Assembly: GCA_041687475.1 (NCBI GenBank)
Contig: JAWLBW010000217.1
Coordinates: 1-7,978 of the forward strand
Length of the DNA stretch: 7,978 bases
Reading direction: 5' to 3'
From: JAWLBW01 sp041687475
GTDB lineage: Bacteria > J088 > JAWLBW01
Shown here: in pieces, positions 1-6,436 of the stretch
Layout of the letters: each line of letters opens with the position of its first letter
Numbering within the stretch: the first letter of the stretch is position 1
The notes under the pieces: generated by a model
Seen by the model: only the letters and a program-made list of their open reading frames with translations
The model's database searches: none
Told to the model about the DNA's origin: nothing
Translations under genes and position numbers: made by a program

Positions 1-7
1 GAACTGA

Positions 8-796
8 ATGACGACTAAACGAATCTTTCTGGCCGTGATGCTGACCGTCGTTTCGACCGCCTGTGCGGGAACCCAGGTGCGCGACATGGGCGGCGAGGCC
101 ACCCGGGGCGACGTGCTCGAGACGCTGGCCGCCAGGCGACCGGCTTCGGTTTTTGCGGGCGAAGCGAGCATCAAGGTCGACACGGTCGCGGGCAAGCAGA
201 ATGCAACCCTGCATTTTCTGGTCTCGCCCGCGCTTACCTTCCGGGGCGATCTCACCACGGTCTTCGGCATACCGCTGGCCAGCCTGGTCGTAACCGGCAG
301 TGAAATCGCCTATCACGAAGTCGGCCGCAACCGCTTCGTCATGGGCAATGTCGTCGACGCACGCGGTCTTCTGCTCATACCGCTCGACCCCGGCGAGTTT
401 CTGTCCGTCGTGACCGGCGTACCGCCCATCGAACGTTATGACGCAGCCAGAACGCGGGTCGTCGAGCGCAAGGACGCCCTGCTCATTCAGATGGCCGGCG
501 AGGCCGACAACGCTCTTGCCATGCGCGTCGATCGCCGGGGAGGCCTGGTTCGCGAAATGATTTTCATGCCCGCGGGCGTCAAGGTACTCTTCGAAAAGTA
601 CCGGTCGACCTCGAACGGTCCGATGCCCGAGGCCGTGCGTATCGTGAATCCGGAAAACGACACCGAAGCCACCGTCAAGCTCGGCGGGTGGGATTTCGCC
701 CCCGACGTGCAGCCCGGAGCCTTCGTGCTCGAGCCGCCCCCGGGCACGCAGCAGTTTCGCATCATGCCCAAACCCCAGGGCGATGCAAGTCGTTGA
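8..796 (+). CDS. LolB/DUF4292-like outer-membrane lipoprotein
   Basis: A 262-residue predicted lipoprotein. The N-terminus has basic residues (K4, R5), a hydrophobic stretch at about 6-16 and a lipobox-like S-T-A-C, with lipidation expected at C19. Residue 20 is Ala, not Asp, so by the Lol +2 rule it would be sent to the outer membrane. The rest (about 45-250) is beta-rich without catalytic motifs. It reads like the LolA/LolB superfamily, in particular DUF4292: a GEASIKV strand near 51-57, a FGIPLASL segment near 86-93 and a C-terminal FVLEPPPG strand near 239-246. Related proteins bind lipids or lipoproteins in a half-barrel; the substrate here is unknown. The ATG directly follows a TGA at 5-7 with almost no visible leader, suggesting coupling to an upstream gene. 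The binding-protein gene follows after 92 nt. Lipoprotein nature is fairly sure, family is likely, function is not established. Confidence 0.75.
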   Translation: MTTKRIFLAVMLTVVSTACAGTQVRDMGGEATRGDVLETLAARRPASVFAGEASIKVDTVAGKQNATLHFLVSPALTFRGDLTTVFGIPLASLVVTGSEIAYHEVGRNRFVMGNVVDARGLLLIPLDPGEFLSVVTGVPPIERYDAARTRVVERKDALLIQMAGEADNALAMRVDRRGGLVREMIFMPAGVKVLFEKYRSTSNGPMPEAVRIVNPENDTEATVKLGGWDFAPDVQPGAFVLEPPPGTQQFRIMPKPQGDASR

Positions 797-837
797 ATCC
801 TTCGCCTTTCCGTTGAAATTCGCTCGTTTCCCGTTGA
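791..837 (+). repeat. Three CGTTGA direct repeats, 20 and 21 nt apart
   Basis: CGTTGA occurs at 791-796, 811-816 and 832-837. The first includes the stop codon of the upstream lipoprotein gene. The last overlaps the proposed -35 box. The second and third share a longer TTTCC(C)GTTGA core. Spacing of about two helical turns is what direct-repeat activator sites often show, but no known regulator's box is recognised. Confidence 0.35.
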
Positions 838-862
838 CCGCTCTCTCATACTGGGCGAAAAT
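834..862 (+). promoter_or_regulatory. Putative sigma70-type promoter for the peptide-binding protein gene
   Basis: TTGACC at 834-839 (5 of 6 to TTGACA) and GAAAAT at 857-862 (4 of 6 to TATAAT) are separated by 17 nt. Transcription would start near 869, giving a leader of about 20 nt before the ATG at 889. The leader has only a weak ribosome-binding match (GGA at 880-882). The spacing and position are good, but the -10 box is imperfect. Confidence 0.45.
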
Positions 863-888
863 CGAACTGGTAAACTCCTGGATACCCT

Positions 889-2532
889 ATGCACCGTATT
901 CTTTTCTCCGCCGTTGTGGCGACTGTCGTCACGCTCTCCGGTTGCGGCTCGTGTCAGAACGGGGCGCAGTCGTCGCGTCCCGAACTGAGTGAAAGCGACC
1001 TGCAGCCCGTTCAAGGCGGCCGCCTTATCGACAGCGGTATCGGCGAACCCAGTGTGTTTCTGCCTCCCCTTGTGACCGACTCGGCCTCGAGCACCATCAC
1101 GTCGCTGGTGTACTCGTCGCTGCTTCGCATCGGCAAGGATCTCGATTACGAGCCCGATCTGGCCGAAAGCTGGGAAGTCTCGGAAGATGGGCTGCAGCTT
1201 ACCTTCCACCTGAGAAAGGACGTGAAGTTTCACGATGGTCGGCCCCTGACCGCCGACGACGTCGTCTTCACCTACGAAGCGCTCATGGATCCGGAAACGC
1301 CTTCGCCGTACAAGCCCGACTTCATGGATGTCGAGAAATTCGAGAAGGTCGACGATTACACCGTGCGCATTACCTATCGCGAGGCGTTTGCGCCCGCGCT
1401 CGGCTCCTATGCGGGGTTGCGCATTCTGCCCAAGCACCTGCTCGAAGGCACGAAACTGACCGAAAGCGACCTGCGCTTCAACCCTGTCGGCTCGGGTCCC
1501 TACAAGTTTGTGGAATGGCGCAAGGGCGACCGCGTGATTCTACGCGCCAATGAAGACTTCTACCGCGGCGAACCGAAAATTACCGAATACGTGCTGCGGG
1601 TCATTCCCGATCAGGCCACGACCTTTCTCGAACTCAAGGCCGGCGGTATTGACCAGATGACGCCCACGCCCGTGCAGTACGACCGCCAGACCGACACGAA
1701 GTTCTTCAAGGACAACATCAACAAGTTCGACTACCTGGGTTTCGGCTACACCTACCTGGGTTTCAACAATCTTGACCCTCGGTTCAAGGACAAGCGGGTG
1801 CGCAAGGCCATCAGCATGGCCATCAACCGCGATGAACTGGTAAGCGGCGTGCTGCTCGGCCTGGGCGAACCCGCAAACGGGCCCTACAAGCCCGGCGCCT
1901 GGTACTACGACGAGAACATCAAGCCCACGCCCTTCGATCCGGAAGGCGCGCGCAAGCTGCTCGAGGAAGCCGGGTATACGTATAAGGACGGCGTGATGCT
2001 GCAGCCCGACGGCAAGCCGTTCTCGTTCACCATACTGACCAACCAGGGCAACGAATCACGCCGGAAGACCGCCGAAATCATTCAGCGCCGCCTGGCGGAA
2101 CTCGGCGTGCAGGCGGCCCCGCGCATCATCGAGTGGTCGGCCTTCATCAACGACTTCGTCGACAAGAAGAATTTCGACACGGTGCTGCTCGGGTGGAACC
2201 TCGACCTCGACCCCGATCAGTACACCATCTGGCACTCGTCGCAGACCGACCCGAAGCAGTACAACTTCGTTTCCTACACCAACCCGGAACTCGACAAGCT
2301 GCTGGTCGAAGGGCGTAAGACCTTCGACCAGGAAGAGCGCCGGGCGATTTACAATCGCGTACAGGAAATACTGGCCGAAGACGAACCCTACGCCTTTCTG
2401 TACGTGCCCTATTCGCTCGTGCTGTTGAACAATCGCGTACACGGCGTCGAGGTTGCCGCGGCCGGCATCGGCTGGAACTTCGAAGAATGGTTCATTCCCA
2501 AACCCCTGCAGAACACCCCTTCGGCGAAGTGA
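889..2532 (+). CDS. Peptide ABC transporter substrate-binding lipoprotein (DppA/OppA type)
   Basis: A 547-residue extracytoplasmic solute-binding protein of family 5 (SBP_bac_5), the usual length. It captures di- or oligopeptides, or a related solute such as nickel or a peptide-like compound, and delivers them to the permeases encoded downstream. The N-terminus is a lipoprotein signal with a textbook LSGC lipobox, so C19 should be lipidated; a second Cys at 22 is a small oddity. The family hallmark runs from about 91 to 130: LAESWEV, then LTFHLRKDVKFHDG, then TADDVVFTYE. NPVGSGPYKFVEW lies at 198-210, and a DKRVRKAISMAINRDELV block at 301-318. The C-terminal lobe (about 370-540) has the typical NPELDKLL and EEWF segments. 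The ATG at 889 is chosen because it gives the complete signal peptide. The dppB-type gene begins 3 nt after the stop. Family is certain; exact substrate cannot be read. Confidence 0.93.
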   Translation: MHRILFSAVVATVVTLSGCGSCQNGAQSSRPELSESDLQPVQGGRLIDSGIGEPSVFLPPLVTDSASSTITSLVYSSLLRIGKDLDYEPDLAESWEVSEDGLQLTFHLRKDVKFHDGRPLTADDVVFTYEALMDPETPSPYKPDFMDVEKFEKVDDYTVRITYREAFAPALGSYAGLRILPKHLLEGTKLTESDLRFNPVGSGPYKFVEWRKGDRVILRANEDFYRGEPKITEYVLRVIPDQATTFLELKAGGIDQMTPTPVQYDRQTDTKFFKDNINKFDYLGFGYTYLGFNNLDPRFKDKRVRKAISMAINRDELVSGVLLGLGEPANGPYKPGAWYYDENIKPTPFDPEGARKLLEEAGYTYKDGVMLQPDGKPFSFTILTNQGNESRRKTAEIIQRRLAELGVQAAPRIIEWSAFINDFVDKKNFDTVLLGWNLDLDPDQYTIWHSSQTDPKQYNFVSYTNPELDKLLVEGRKTFDQEERRAIYNRVQEILAEDEPYAFLYVPYSLVLLNNRVHGVEVAAAGIGWNFEEWFIPKPLQNTPSAK

Positions 2533-2535
2533 GGC

Positions 2536-3510
2536 ATGCTCGGCTATCTGCTGCGTAGAATTGTCGGTCTCGTTCCGCTGCTGCTGGGCATCAGCCTGAT
2601 CAGCTTTGCCGTGATTCATCTCGCGCCGGGCGAGCCGGCCGTGATTCAGGGCGAGATGGGGCAGCGGTCGACCGTCGAGCTGCGCGAGCAGTTCCGCGAA
2701 ATTTACGGACTCGACAAACCGCTGCACGAGCAGTACCTGAACTGGCTGAGCCGCATGGTGCGCCTCGACTTCGGGCTTTCCATGACGGCCGACCGCCAAC
2801 CGGTCATCGACAAGATCGCCGAAAAGCTGCCGGTGACGATTCTGCTGAACATCTGTACGTTCATCGTCATTCTCGGGGTCAGCGTGCCGCTGGGGGTGGC
2901 CTCGGCGGTGCGTCACGGCAAGACCTTCGACAAGGCCACCACGGTGGCGGTGTTCATCGGCTTCGCCACGCCCCATTTCTGGCTGGCGCTTCTGCTCATG
3001 TTGAGCTTCGGCGTGTCGCTGGGGTGGTTTCCCATTTCGGGCCTGACGAGTCTGAACTTCGACAGCATGGGACCGATCGAGAAGGTGGTCGACGTGGCCC
3101 GACACCTCGTGCTGCCGGTTCTGTCGTTGACTTTCGGCGCCTTCGCCTACAACAGCCGCATCATACGCGGCAGCATGCTCGAGGTCATTCGGCAGGACTA
3201 CATTACCACCGCGCGGGCCAAAGGGCTGGGCGAGCGTACCGTCGTGTACAAGCACGCCCTGCGCAACGGCCTGCTGCCCATGGTCACCATCTTCGGGCTC
3301 TGGGTGCCCGAGCTCATCGGCGGCAGCGTCATCATCGAACAGATCTTCGCCATACCGGGCATGGGGCGGCTTTTCTGGGAAAGCGTCATGGGACGCGACT
3401 ATACGACCATCATGGGCATTCTGACCATCAGCGCCTTTCTCACGCTTCTGGGCAACCTGTTGGCCGATGTGCTCTACACCGTGGTCGATCCCCGGATTCG
3501 ACACCGGTGA
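2536..3510 (+). CDS. dppB: Peptide ABC transporter permease, DppB type
   Basis: A 324-residue inner-membrane permease that forms half of the translocation channel with the DppC-type subunit encoded downstream. The start MLGYLLRRIVGLVPLLLG is the classic DppB/OppB N-terminus and fixes the ATG at 2536. Hydrophobic segments lie at about 8-29, 98-122, 135-161, 188-206, 246-266 and 293-315, with a large external loop at about 30-95. The cytoplasmic EAA loop that contacts the ATPases is at about 221-249 (DYITTARAKGLG, then HALRNGLLP). The C-terminus (LYTVVDPR) is typical. It lies 3 nt after the binding-protein gene and is surely co-transcribed with it; the only nearby purine-rich stretch, GAGG at 2531-2534, is very close to the ATG, which suggests translational coupling. 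Unusually, the gene that follows is not dppC but an MshEN protein after a 114-nt gap. The symbol rests on family resemblance; oligopeptide (OppB) specificity is equally possible. Confidence 0.93.
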   Translation: MLGYLLRRIVGLVPLLLGISLISFAVIHLAPGEPAVIQGEMGQRSTVELREQFREIYGLDKPLHEQYLNWLSRMVRLDFGLSMTADRQPVIDKIAEKLPVTILLNICTFIVILGVSVPLGVASAVRHGKTFDKATTVAVFIGFATPHFWLALLLMLSFGVSLGWFPISGLTSLNFDSMGPIEKVVDVARHLVLPVLSLTFGAFAYNSRIIRGSMLEVIRQDYITTARAKGLGERTVVYKHALRNGLLPMVTIFGLWVPELIGGSVIIEQIFAIPGMGRLFWESVMGRDYTTIMGILTISAFLTLLGNLLADVLYTVVDPRIRHR

Positions 3511-3511
3511 G

Positions 3512-3527
3512 TGTGACGCGGATCACA
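3512..3527. promoter_or_regulatory. Crp (cAMP receptor protein)-type binding site, perfect half-sites
   Basis: TGTGA at 3512-3516 and TCACA at 3523-3527, separated by six bases (CGCGGA), match the Crp/Vfr/Clp core consensus TGTGA-N6-TCACA with no mismatch. The site starts 2 nt after the dppB-type stop codon and lies 98 nt before the next ATG, the expected place for a regulator of the MshEN-dppCDF half. Its centre (3519.5) would be about -87 for the extended -10 at 3595-3600, and about -46 for an alternative TATTTT at 3554-3559. Neither is an ideal class I or class II position, so the mode of action is unclear. The arms could also pair as a weak 5-bp RNA stem. Confidence 0.6.
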
Positions 3528-3591
3528 GTTCTAACCGGTTAATTTTACTGAAGTATTTTACCTTCTGTCCCGTGCGGGGTGAGTGGCCGGA

Positions 3592-3600
3592 TGATACAAT
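3592..3600 (+). promoter_or_regulatory. Putative extended -10 promoter for the MshEN-dppCDF genes
   Basis: TGATACAAT is a full extended -10 arrangement: TG, one base, then TACAAT at 3595-3600 (5 of 6 to TATAAT). There is no good -35 box at the expected position (around 3572-3577), which is usual for extended -10 or activator-dependent promoters. Transcription would begin near 3607, leaving a leader of about 18 nt that contains the GGGAG ribosome-binding site at 3611-3615. An AT-rich island at 3539-3561, rare in this GC-rich window, lies upstream. Confidence 0.45.
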
Positions 3601-3612
3601 GGGGGGTAACGG

Positions 3613-3624
3613 GAGACAAGTCTC
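3613..3624. repeat. Perfect inverted repeat abutting the MshEN start codon
   Basis: GAGAC (3613-3617) and GTCTC (3620-3624) form a perfect inverted repeat around AA, ending at the base before the ATG at 3625. It overlaps the likely ribosome-binding sequence GGGAG (3611-3615). As RNA it could form only a short 4-bp stem with a CAAG loop; as DNA it could be a small operator. It may also be chance. Confidence 0.3.
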
Positions 3625-4554
3625 ATGGCTGAACGGAAAAAACTGGGCGAACTGCTGATCGAGGGCGGGCTGATTGACGACGATCAGCTGCGAAGCGCCC
3701 TTGCGTATCAGAAAAAGTGGGGTGGACGCATCGGGGCGAACCTCATCAAGTTGGGCTTTCTCGACGAGGCTGATCTCGTCGGCTTCCTGAGCCAGAAGAT
3801 GCGGCTTCCGAGCGTAAGCCTGCGTGAAGTCAGGGTTCCCCCCGACGTACTGGCGCTGGTGACCCCCGACGCCGCCCGCAAGTACGGCGTGATTCCGCTG
3901 AAGCGCTCCGATGACAAGAAGCGCCTGGTCGTGGCCATGGGTGATCCGACCAACCTTGCCGCCATCGATGACCTTCAGTTTCTGGTCAATGCACGCATCG
4001 ATCCGGTCATTGCCAGCGACTCGGGCATCATGAACGCCATTCGACACTATTATGAGAACGAGTCGAGTCTGCAGTTTCTGCCGGGCACGCGTTGGAGCAC
4101 CGAGCTCGAGTACCGGTTCCAGGCCGAGGAAACCGCAACGGCGGTCATCATTGACGACGACGACGTGGTAACCGGCGAGCCCGAACCCGACTTCTCTGCG
4201 CTCGGCGATGCCGGCCTCGACGATTTGCTTGTTTTTACCGGGGGCACGGAAAAGACCATCGCCCTCGAAAAGGATAAAGCGGCCGGCAAGGCCGATGCGC
4301 GTCCCACGCCCAATGCTGCACGAACCGCGGCGGCAAGGGCGCCCGAGCAGCCGACGCCCGATCCGTATTCGACCATTAACCCTTACGCGCAGGCATCGCA
4401 GCAGGCCGCCCGCCCCGCAACAGCGACTGCCTCTCAACCCGCCAAAGCGGGGGCGCCAAGTACCGATCAGCTCGTCATGGGCCTGGTCAAGCTGTTGATA
4501 GATAAAGGGCTGATTACCAAGGAAGAACTTCTCGCGCGCTTGAATCAGAAGTGA
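3625..4554 (+). CDS. Stand-alone MshEN-domain protein, probable c-di-GMP receptor, no ATPase domain
   Basis: A 309-residue soluble protein. Residues about 5-145 are the GspE/PilB N-terminal (MshEN, T2SSE_N) domain. It shows the tandem nucleotide-binding motif: first copy K6-Q29 (KLGELLIEGGLI, then QLRSALAYQ), a 5-residue spacer (30-34), second copy R35-Q57 (RIGANLIKLGFL, then LVGFLSQ). In characterised MshEN domains this arrangement binds cyclic di-GMP; position 1 is Lys here instead of the common Arg. The second half of the domain has VTPDAARKYGVIPLK (79-93) and VVAMGDPTN (102-110). An acidic stretch (DDDD at 177-180) and an Ala/Pro-rich, probably disordered linker (about 215-278) follow, ending in a helical tail (282-309) resembling the first motif. 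No Walker A or secretion-ATPase domain is present, so this is not a type II secretion or pilus motor. The start has GGGAG 9 nt upstream. Its stop overlaps the dppC start by 4 nt. Ligand binding and partner are inferred. Confidence 0.85.
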   Translation: MAERKKLGELLIEGGLIDDDQLRSALAYQKKWGGRIGANLIKLGFLDEADLVGFLSQKMRLPSVSLREVRVPPDVLALVTPDAARKYGVIPLKRSDDKKRLVVAMGDPTNLAAIDDLQFLVNARIDPVIASDSGIMNAIRHYYENESSLQFLPGTRWSTELEYRFQAEETATAVIIDDDDVVTGEPEPDFSALGDAGLDDLLVFTGGTEKTIALEKDKAAGKADARPTPNAARTAAARAPEQPTPDPYSTINPYAQASQQAARPATATASQPAKAGAPSTDQLVMGLVKLLIDKGLITKEELLARLNQK

Positions 4555-5426
4555 ACGAATCAGCGAATACGCCCAGTCGACCGCTGACGCTGTTCTGGCG
4601 TCGTTTCCGGCACAACCGACTTGCCATCGGGGGAGCGCTCATCGTGCTCGCCCTGTTTCTGACGGCTGCGCTGGCCCCGCTGCTGGCGCCCTACGACCCG
4701 AACGCCATTGACCCGTACAATGTGCTTGCCGCTCCCGACGCGGCGCACTGGTTCGGTACCGATGAACTGGGGCGCGACGTCTTCAGTCGCATGATCTTCG
4801 GCGCCCGTATCTCGCTCATCGTAGGCCTGGTTTCCGTGGGCATTGCCGTGCTCATCGGAACGTCGCTCGGCAGCGTGGCCGGTTATTACGGCGGGCATGT
4901 CGACACTTCGATCATGCGCGTGGTCGACGTCATGCTGAGCTTTCCCACCATCTTTCTCATCATTGCCGCCATCGCGTTTCTCGAGCCCAGCATCACCACC
5001 ATCATGGCGGTTATCGGCGTAACCAGCTGGATGGGCATTGCCCGCCTCGTGAGGGCCGAGTTTCTTTCGCTGCGGGAGCGCGAGTTCGTGCTGGCCGCCA
5101 AGGCCCAGGGCGCACGCGACAGCCGTATCATCTTTCGGCATGTGCTGCCCAATGCGCTCGTGCCGGTGTTCGTGACCGCCACCATCGGCATTGCGGGCGC
5201 GATTCTTACCGAAAGCTCACTGAGCTTCCTGGGCATCGGCGTGCAGCCGCCCACGGCCAGCTGGGGCAATATTCTCAAGTCCGGCAAGGACAACATCGAC
5301 ATCGCCTGGTGGCTCAGCGTGTTTCCCGGGTTCGCAATTCTCATCACGGTTCTCGGCTATAACCTGCTTGGCGAGGGCCTGCGCGACTCGCTTGATCCGC
5401 GCCTGCGCAGTCGGGGCAGCCAATGA
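4551..5426 (+). CDS. dppC: Peptide ABC transporter permease, DppC type
   Basis: A 291-residue inner-membrane permease, partner of the DppB-type subunit. The N-terminal OppC-type region has WRRFRHNRLAIGG at 16-28 leading into the first membrane segment (about 24-46). The family motif HWFGTDELGRDVFSR is at 67-81 (HWFGT at 67). Further hydrophobic segments are at about 87-110, 128-143, 150-164, 205-222 and 255-272. The EAA loop is at about 179-203 (FVLAAKAQGARD, then HVLPNALVP). The C-terminus LGEGLRDSLDPRLR is typical. The start codon is GTG at 4551, inside the MshEN stop (GTGA, 4-nt overlap), with no strong ribosome-binding site, so initiation probably depends on ribosomes finishing the MshEN gene. 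The stop overlaps the next gene by ATGA. Separation from dppB by an unrelated gene is the odd point. Confidence 0.93.
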   Translation: MNESANTPSRPLTLFWRRFRHNRLAIGGALIVLALFLTAALAPLLAPYDPNAIDPYNVLAAPDAAHWFGTDELGRDVFSRMIFGARISLIVGLVSVGIAVLIGTSLGSVAGYYGGHVDTSIMRVVDVMLSFPTIFLIIAAIAFLEPSITTIMAVIGVTSWMGIARLVRAEFLSLREREFVLAAKAQGARDSRIIFRHVLPNALVPVFVTATIGIAGAILTESSLSFLGIGVQPPTASWGNILKSGKDNIDIAWWLSVFPGFAILITVLGYNLLGEGLRDSLDPRLRSRGSQ

Positions 5427-6436
5427 GCGAGGCACTGCTTTCCGTTCGGAACCTGAAGACCTGGTTTGAAACCGGTCGCGGTTGGGTGCACGCGGTCGAC
5501 GGCATCTCGTTCGATATTCCGCCCGCATCCATCGTCGGCCTGGTAGGCGAGTCGGGCAGCGGCAAGAGCGTCACGGGGTTGTCGATTCTGCGCCTGGTGC
5601 CGACGCCGCCCGGACGCTACGTCGACGGCAGCATTCTCTTTCGGGGCGAAGATCTGCTCAAGCTGTCCGAAGCCCAGATGCGCAAGCGTCGCGGCAAGGA
5701 CATGGCCATGATCTTCCAGGAACCGATGACCAGCCTTAACCCCGTGTTCCGGGTCGGCGATCAGATCGGCGAGGTGCTCGAGGTGCACACCGACATGTCG
5801 CGGTCGCAACGTCGCGAGCGGGTCATTGAGCTGCTGCGCGAAGTGGGCATCGCATCGCCTGAAGAGCGCTACGATCAGTACCCGAGCCAGCTTTCGGGCG
5901 GCATGCGTCAGCGCGTCATGATCGCCATGGCGCTGGCCTGCAAACCGGCGTTGCTCATCGCCGACGAGCCCACCACCGCGCTCGATGTGACCATTCAGGC
6001 CCAGATCCTTCACCTCATCGGCGACCTGAAGGAAAAATACGACATGAGCGTGCTGCTCGTGACCCATGACCTGGGGGTCGTGGCCGAGCTGACGACGCAC
6101 GTCATCGTCATGTACGCCGGCCGCATTGTCGAACAGGGGCCGACCGCAGAAGTGCTGGCGCGTCCGCTGCACCCGTACACTGCGGGCCTGATGGGCGCGA
6201 TTCCCAAGGTGGGCGAGGGCCGCAAGCGCCTGCAGACCATTCCCGGAATCGTGCCCGAACTGATTTCGCCGCCTGCCCGTTGCCGCTTTCTCGAGCGCTG
6301 TCCCAACGCCACCGAGCGTTGCGGAAAGGAAGATCCCTCGCTCGACCAACTGCAGCCGAACCAGTTCGCCGCCTGCTTCAACCCGATGTGGGGAGAAACG
6401 AAAAGCAGCGCGCTCGGTAGCGAGGAGGCGGCGTGA
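5423..6436 (+). CDS. dppD: Peptide ABC transporter ATP-binding protein, DppD type
   Basis: A 337-residue cytoplasmic ATPase that powers peptide import as a heterodimer with the DppF-type subunit. All ABC motifs are intact: Walker A GESGSGKS (42-49), Q-loop Q99, signature LSGGMRQR (157-164), Walker B LLIADE (177-182), D-loop following, switch His H215. The C-terminal oligopeptide-transporter extension (about 235-325) includes RPLHPYTAGL and four cysteines, C287, C293, C300 and C318, in a C-x5-C-x6-C-x17-C pattern. In solved Opp/Dpp transporters such a cluster ligates a [4Fe-4S] centre. The ATG lies in an ATGA overlap with dppC; the stop overlaps the next gene's GTG. DppD is favoured over OppD by order and length only; the two are hard to separate by sequence. 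Confidence 0.93.
   Translation: MSEALLSVRNLKTWFETGRGWVHAVDGISFDIPPASIVGLVGESGSGKSVTGLSILRLVPTPPGRYVDGSILFRGEDLLKLSEAQMRKRRGKDMAMIFQEPMTSLNPVFRVGDQIGEVLEVHTDMSRSQRRERVIELLREVGIASPEERYDQYPSQLSGGMRQRVMIAMALACKPALLIADEPTTALDVTIQAQILHLIGDLKEKYDMSVLLVTHDLGVVAELTTHVIVMYAGRIVEQGPTAEVLARPLHPYTAGLMGAIPKVGEGRKRLQTIPGIVPELISPPARCRFLERCPNATERCGKEDPSLDQLQPNQFAACFNPMWGETKSSALGSEEAA
6422..6428 (+). promoter_or_regulatory. Strong ribosome-binding site for the DppF-type gene
   Basis: GAGGAGG lies inside the last codons of the DppD-type gene, 4 nt before the GTG at 6433. It supports that GTG as the start and suggests independent initiation in addition to coupling. The upstream overlapping starts (4551, 5423) lack a comparable site. 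Confidence 0.6.

Noticed and set aside
783..992. Small + strand frame of 69 codons bridging the first gap
   Set aside because: It overlaps the end of the lipoprotein gene and the signal peptide of the binding protein in another frame and has no ribosome-binding site. The gap is better read as a promoter.
487..1437. Long minus-strand open frame (316 codons) across the lipoprotein and binding-protein genes
   Set aside because: It lies opposite two well-supported genes and the intergenic gap. Its translation is Arg/Gly/His-rich with no recognisable domain, as expected for a shadow frame in GC-rich DNA.
2056..3504. Minus-strand open frame of 482 codons
   Set aside because: Opposite the binding-protein end and the whole DppB-type gene. 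The product is full of His, Gln, Glu and Arg with no hydrophobic core or domain; it mirrors codon bias on the coding strand.
3503..3539. Two ACCGGT palindromes (3503-3508 and 3534-3539, the second within TAACCGGTTA) flanking the Crp-like site at 31-nt spacing
   Set aside because: Spacing of about three helical turns is suggestive, but the first copy is inside dppB codons and GC-rich 6-mers are common here. Too weak to call an operator.
3467..3658. Small + strand frame of 63 codons covering the gap after dppB
   Set aside because: It begins inside dppB and ends inside the MshEN gene, overlapping both in other frames. The region holds better-supported regulatory elements.
3625..4554. Type II secretion or type IV pilus ATPase (GspE/PilB)
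   Set aside because: Only the N-terminal domain is present. There is no Walker A, Asp box or Walker B, and the reading frame closes naturally at 4554 in overlap with dppC, so it is not a truncated motor gene.
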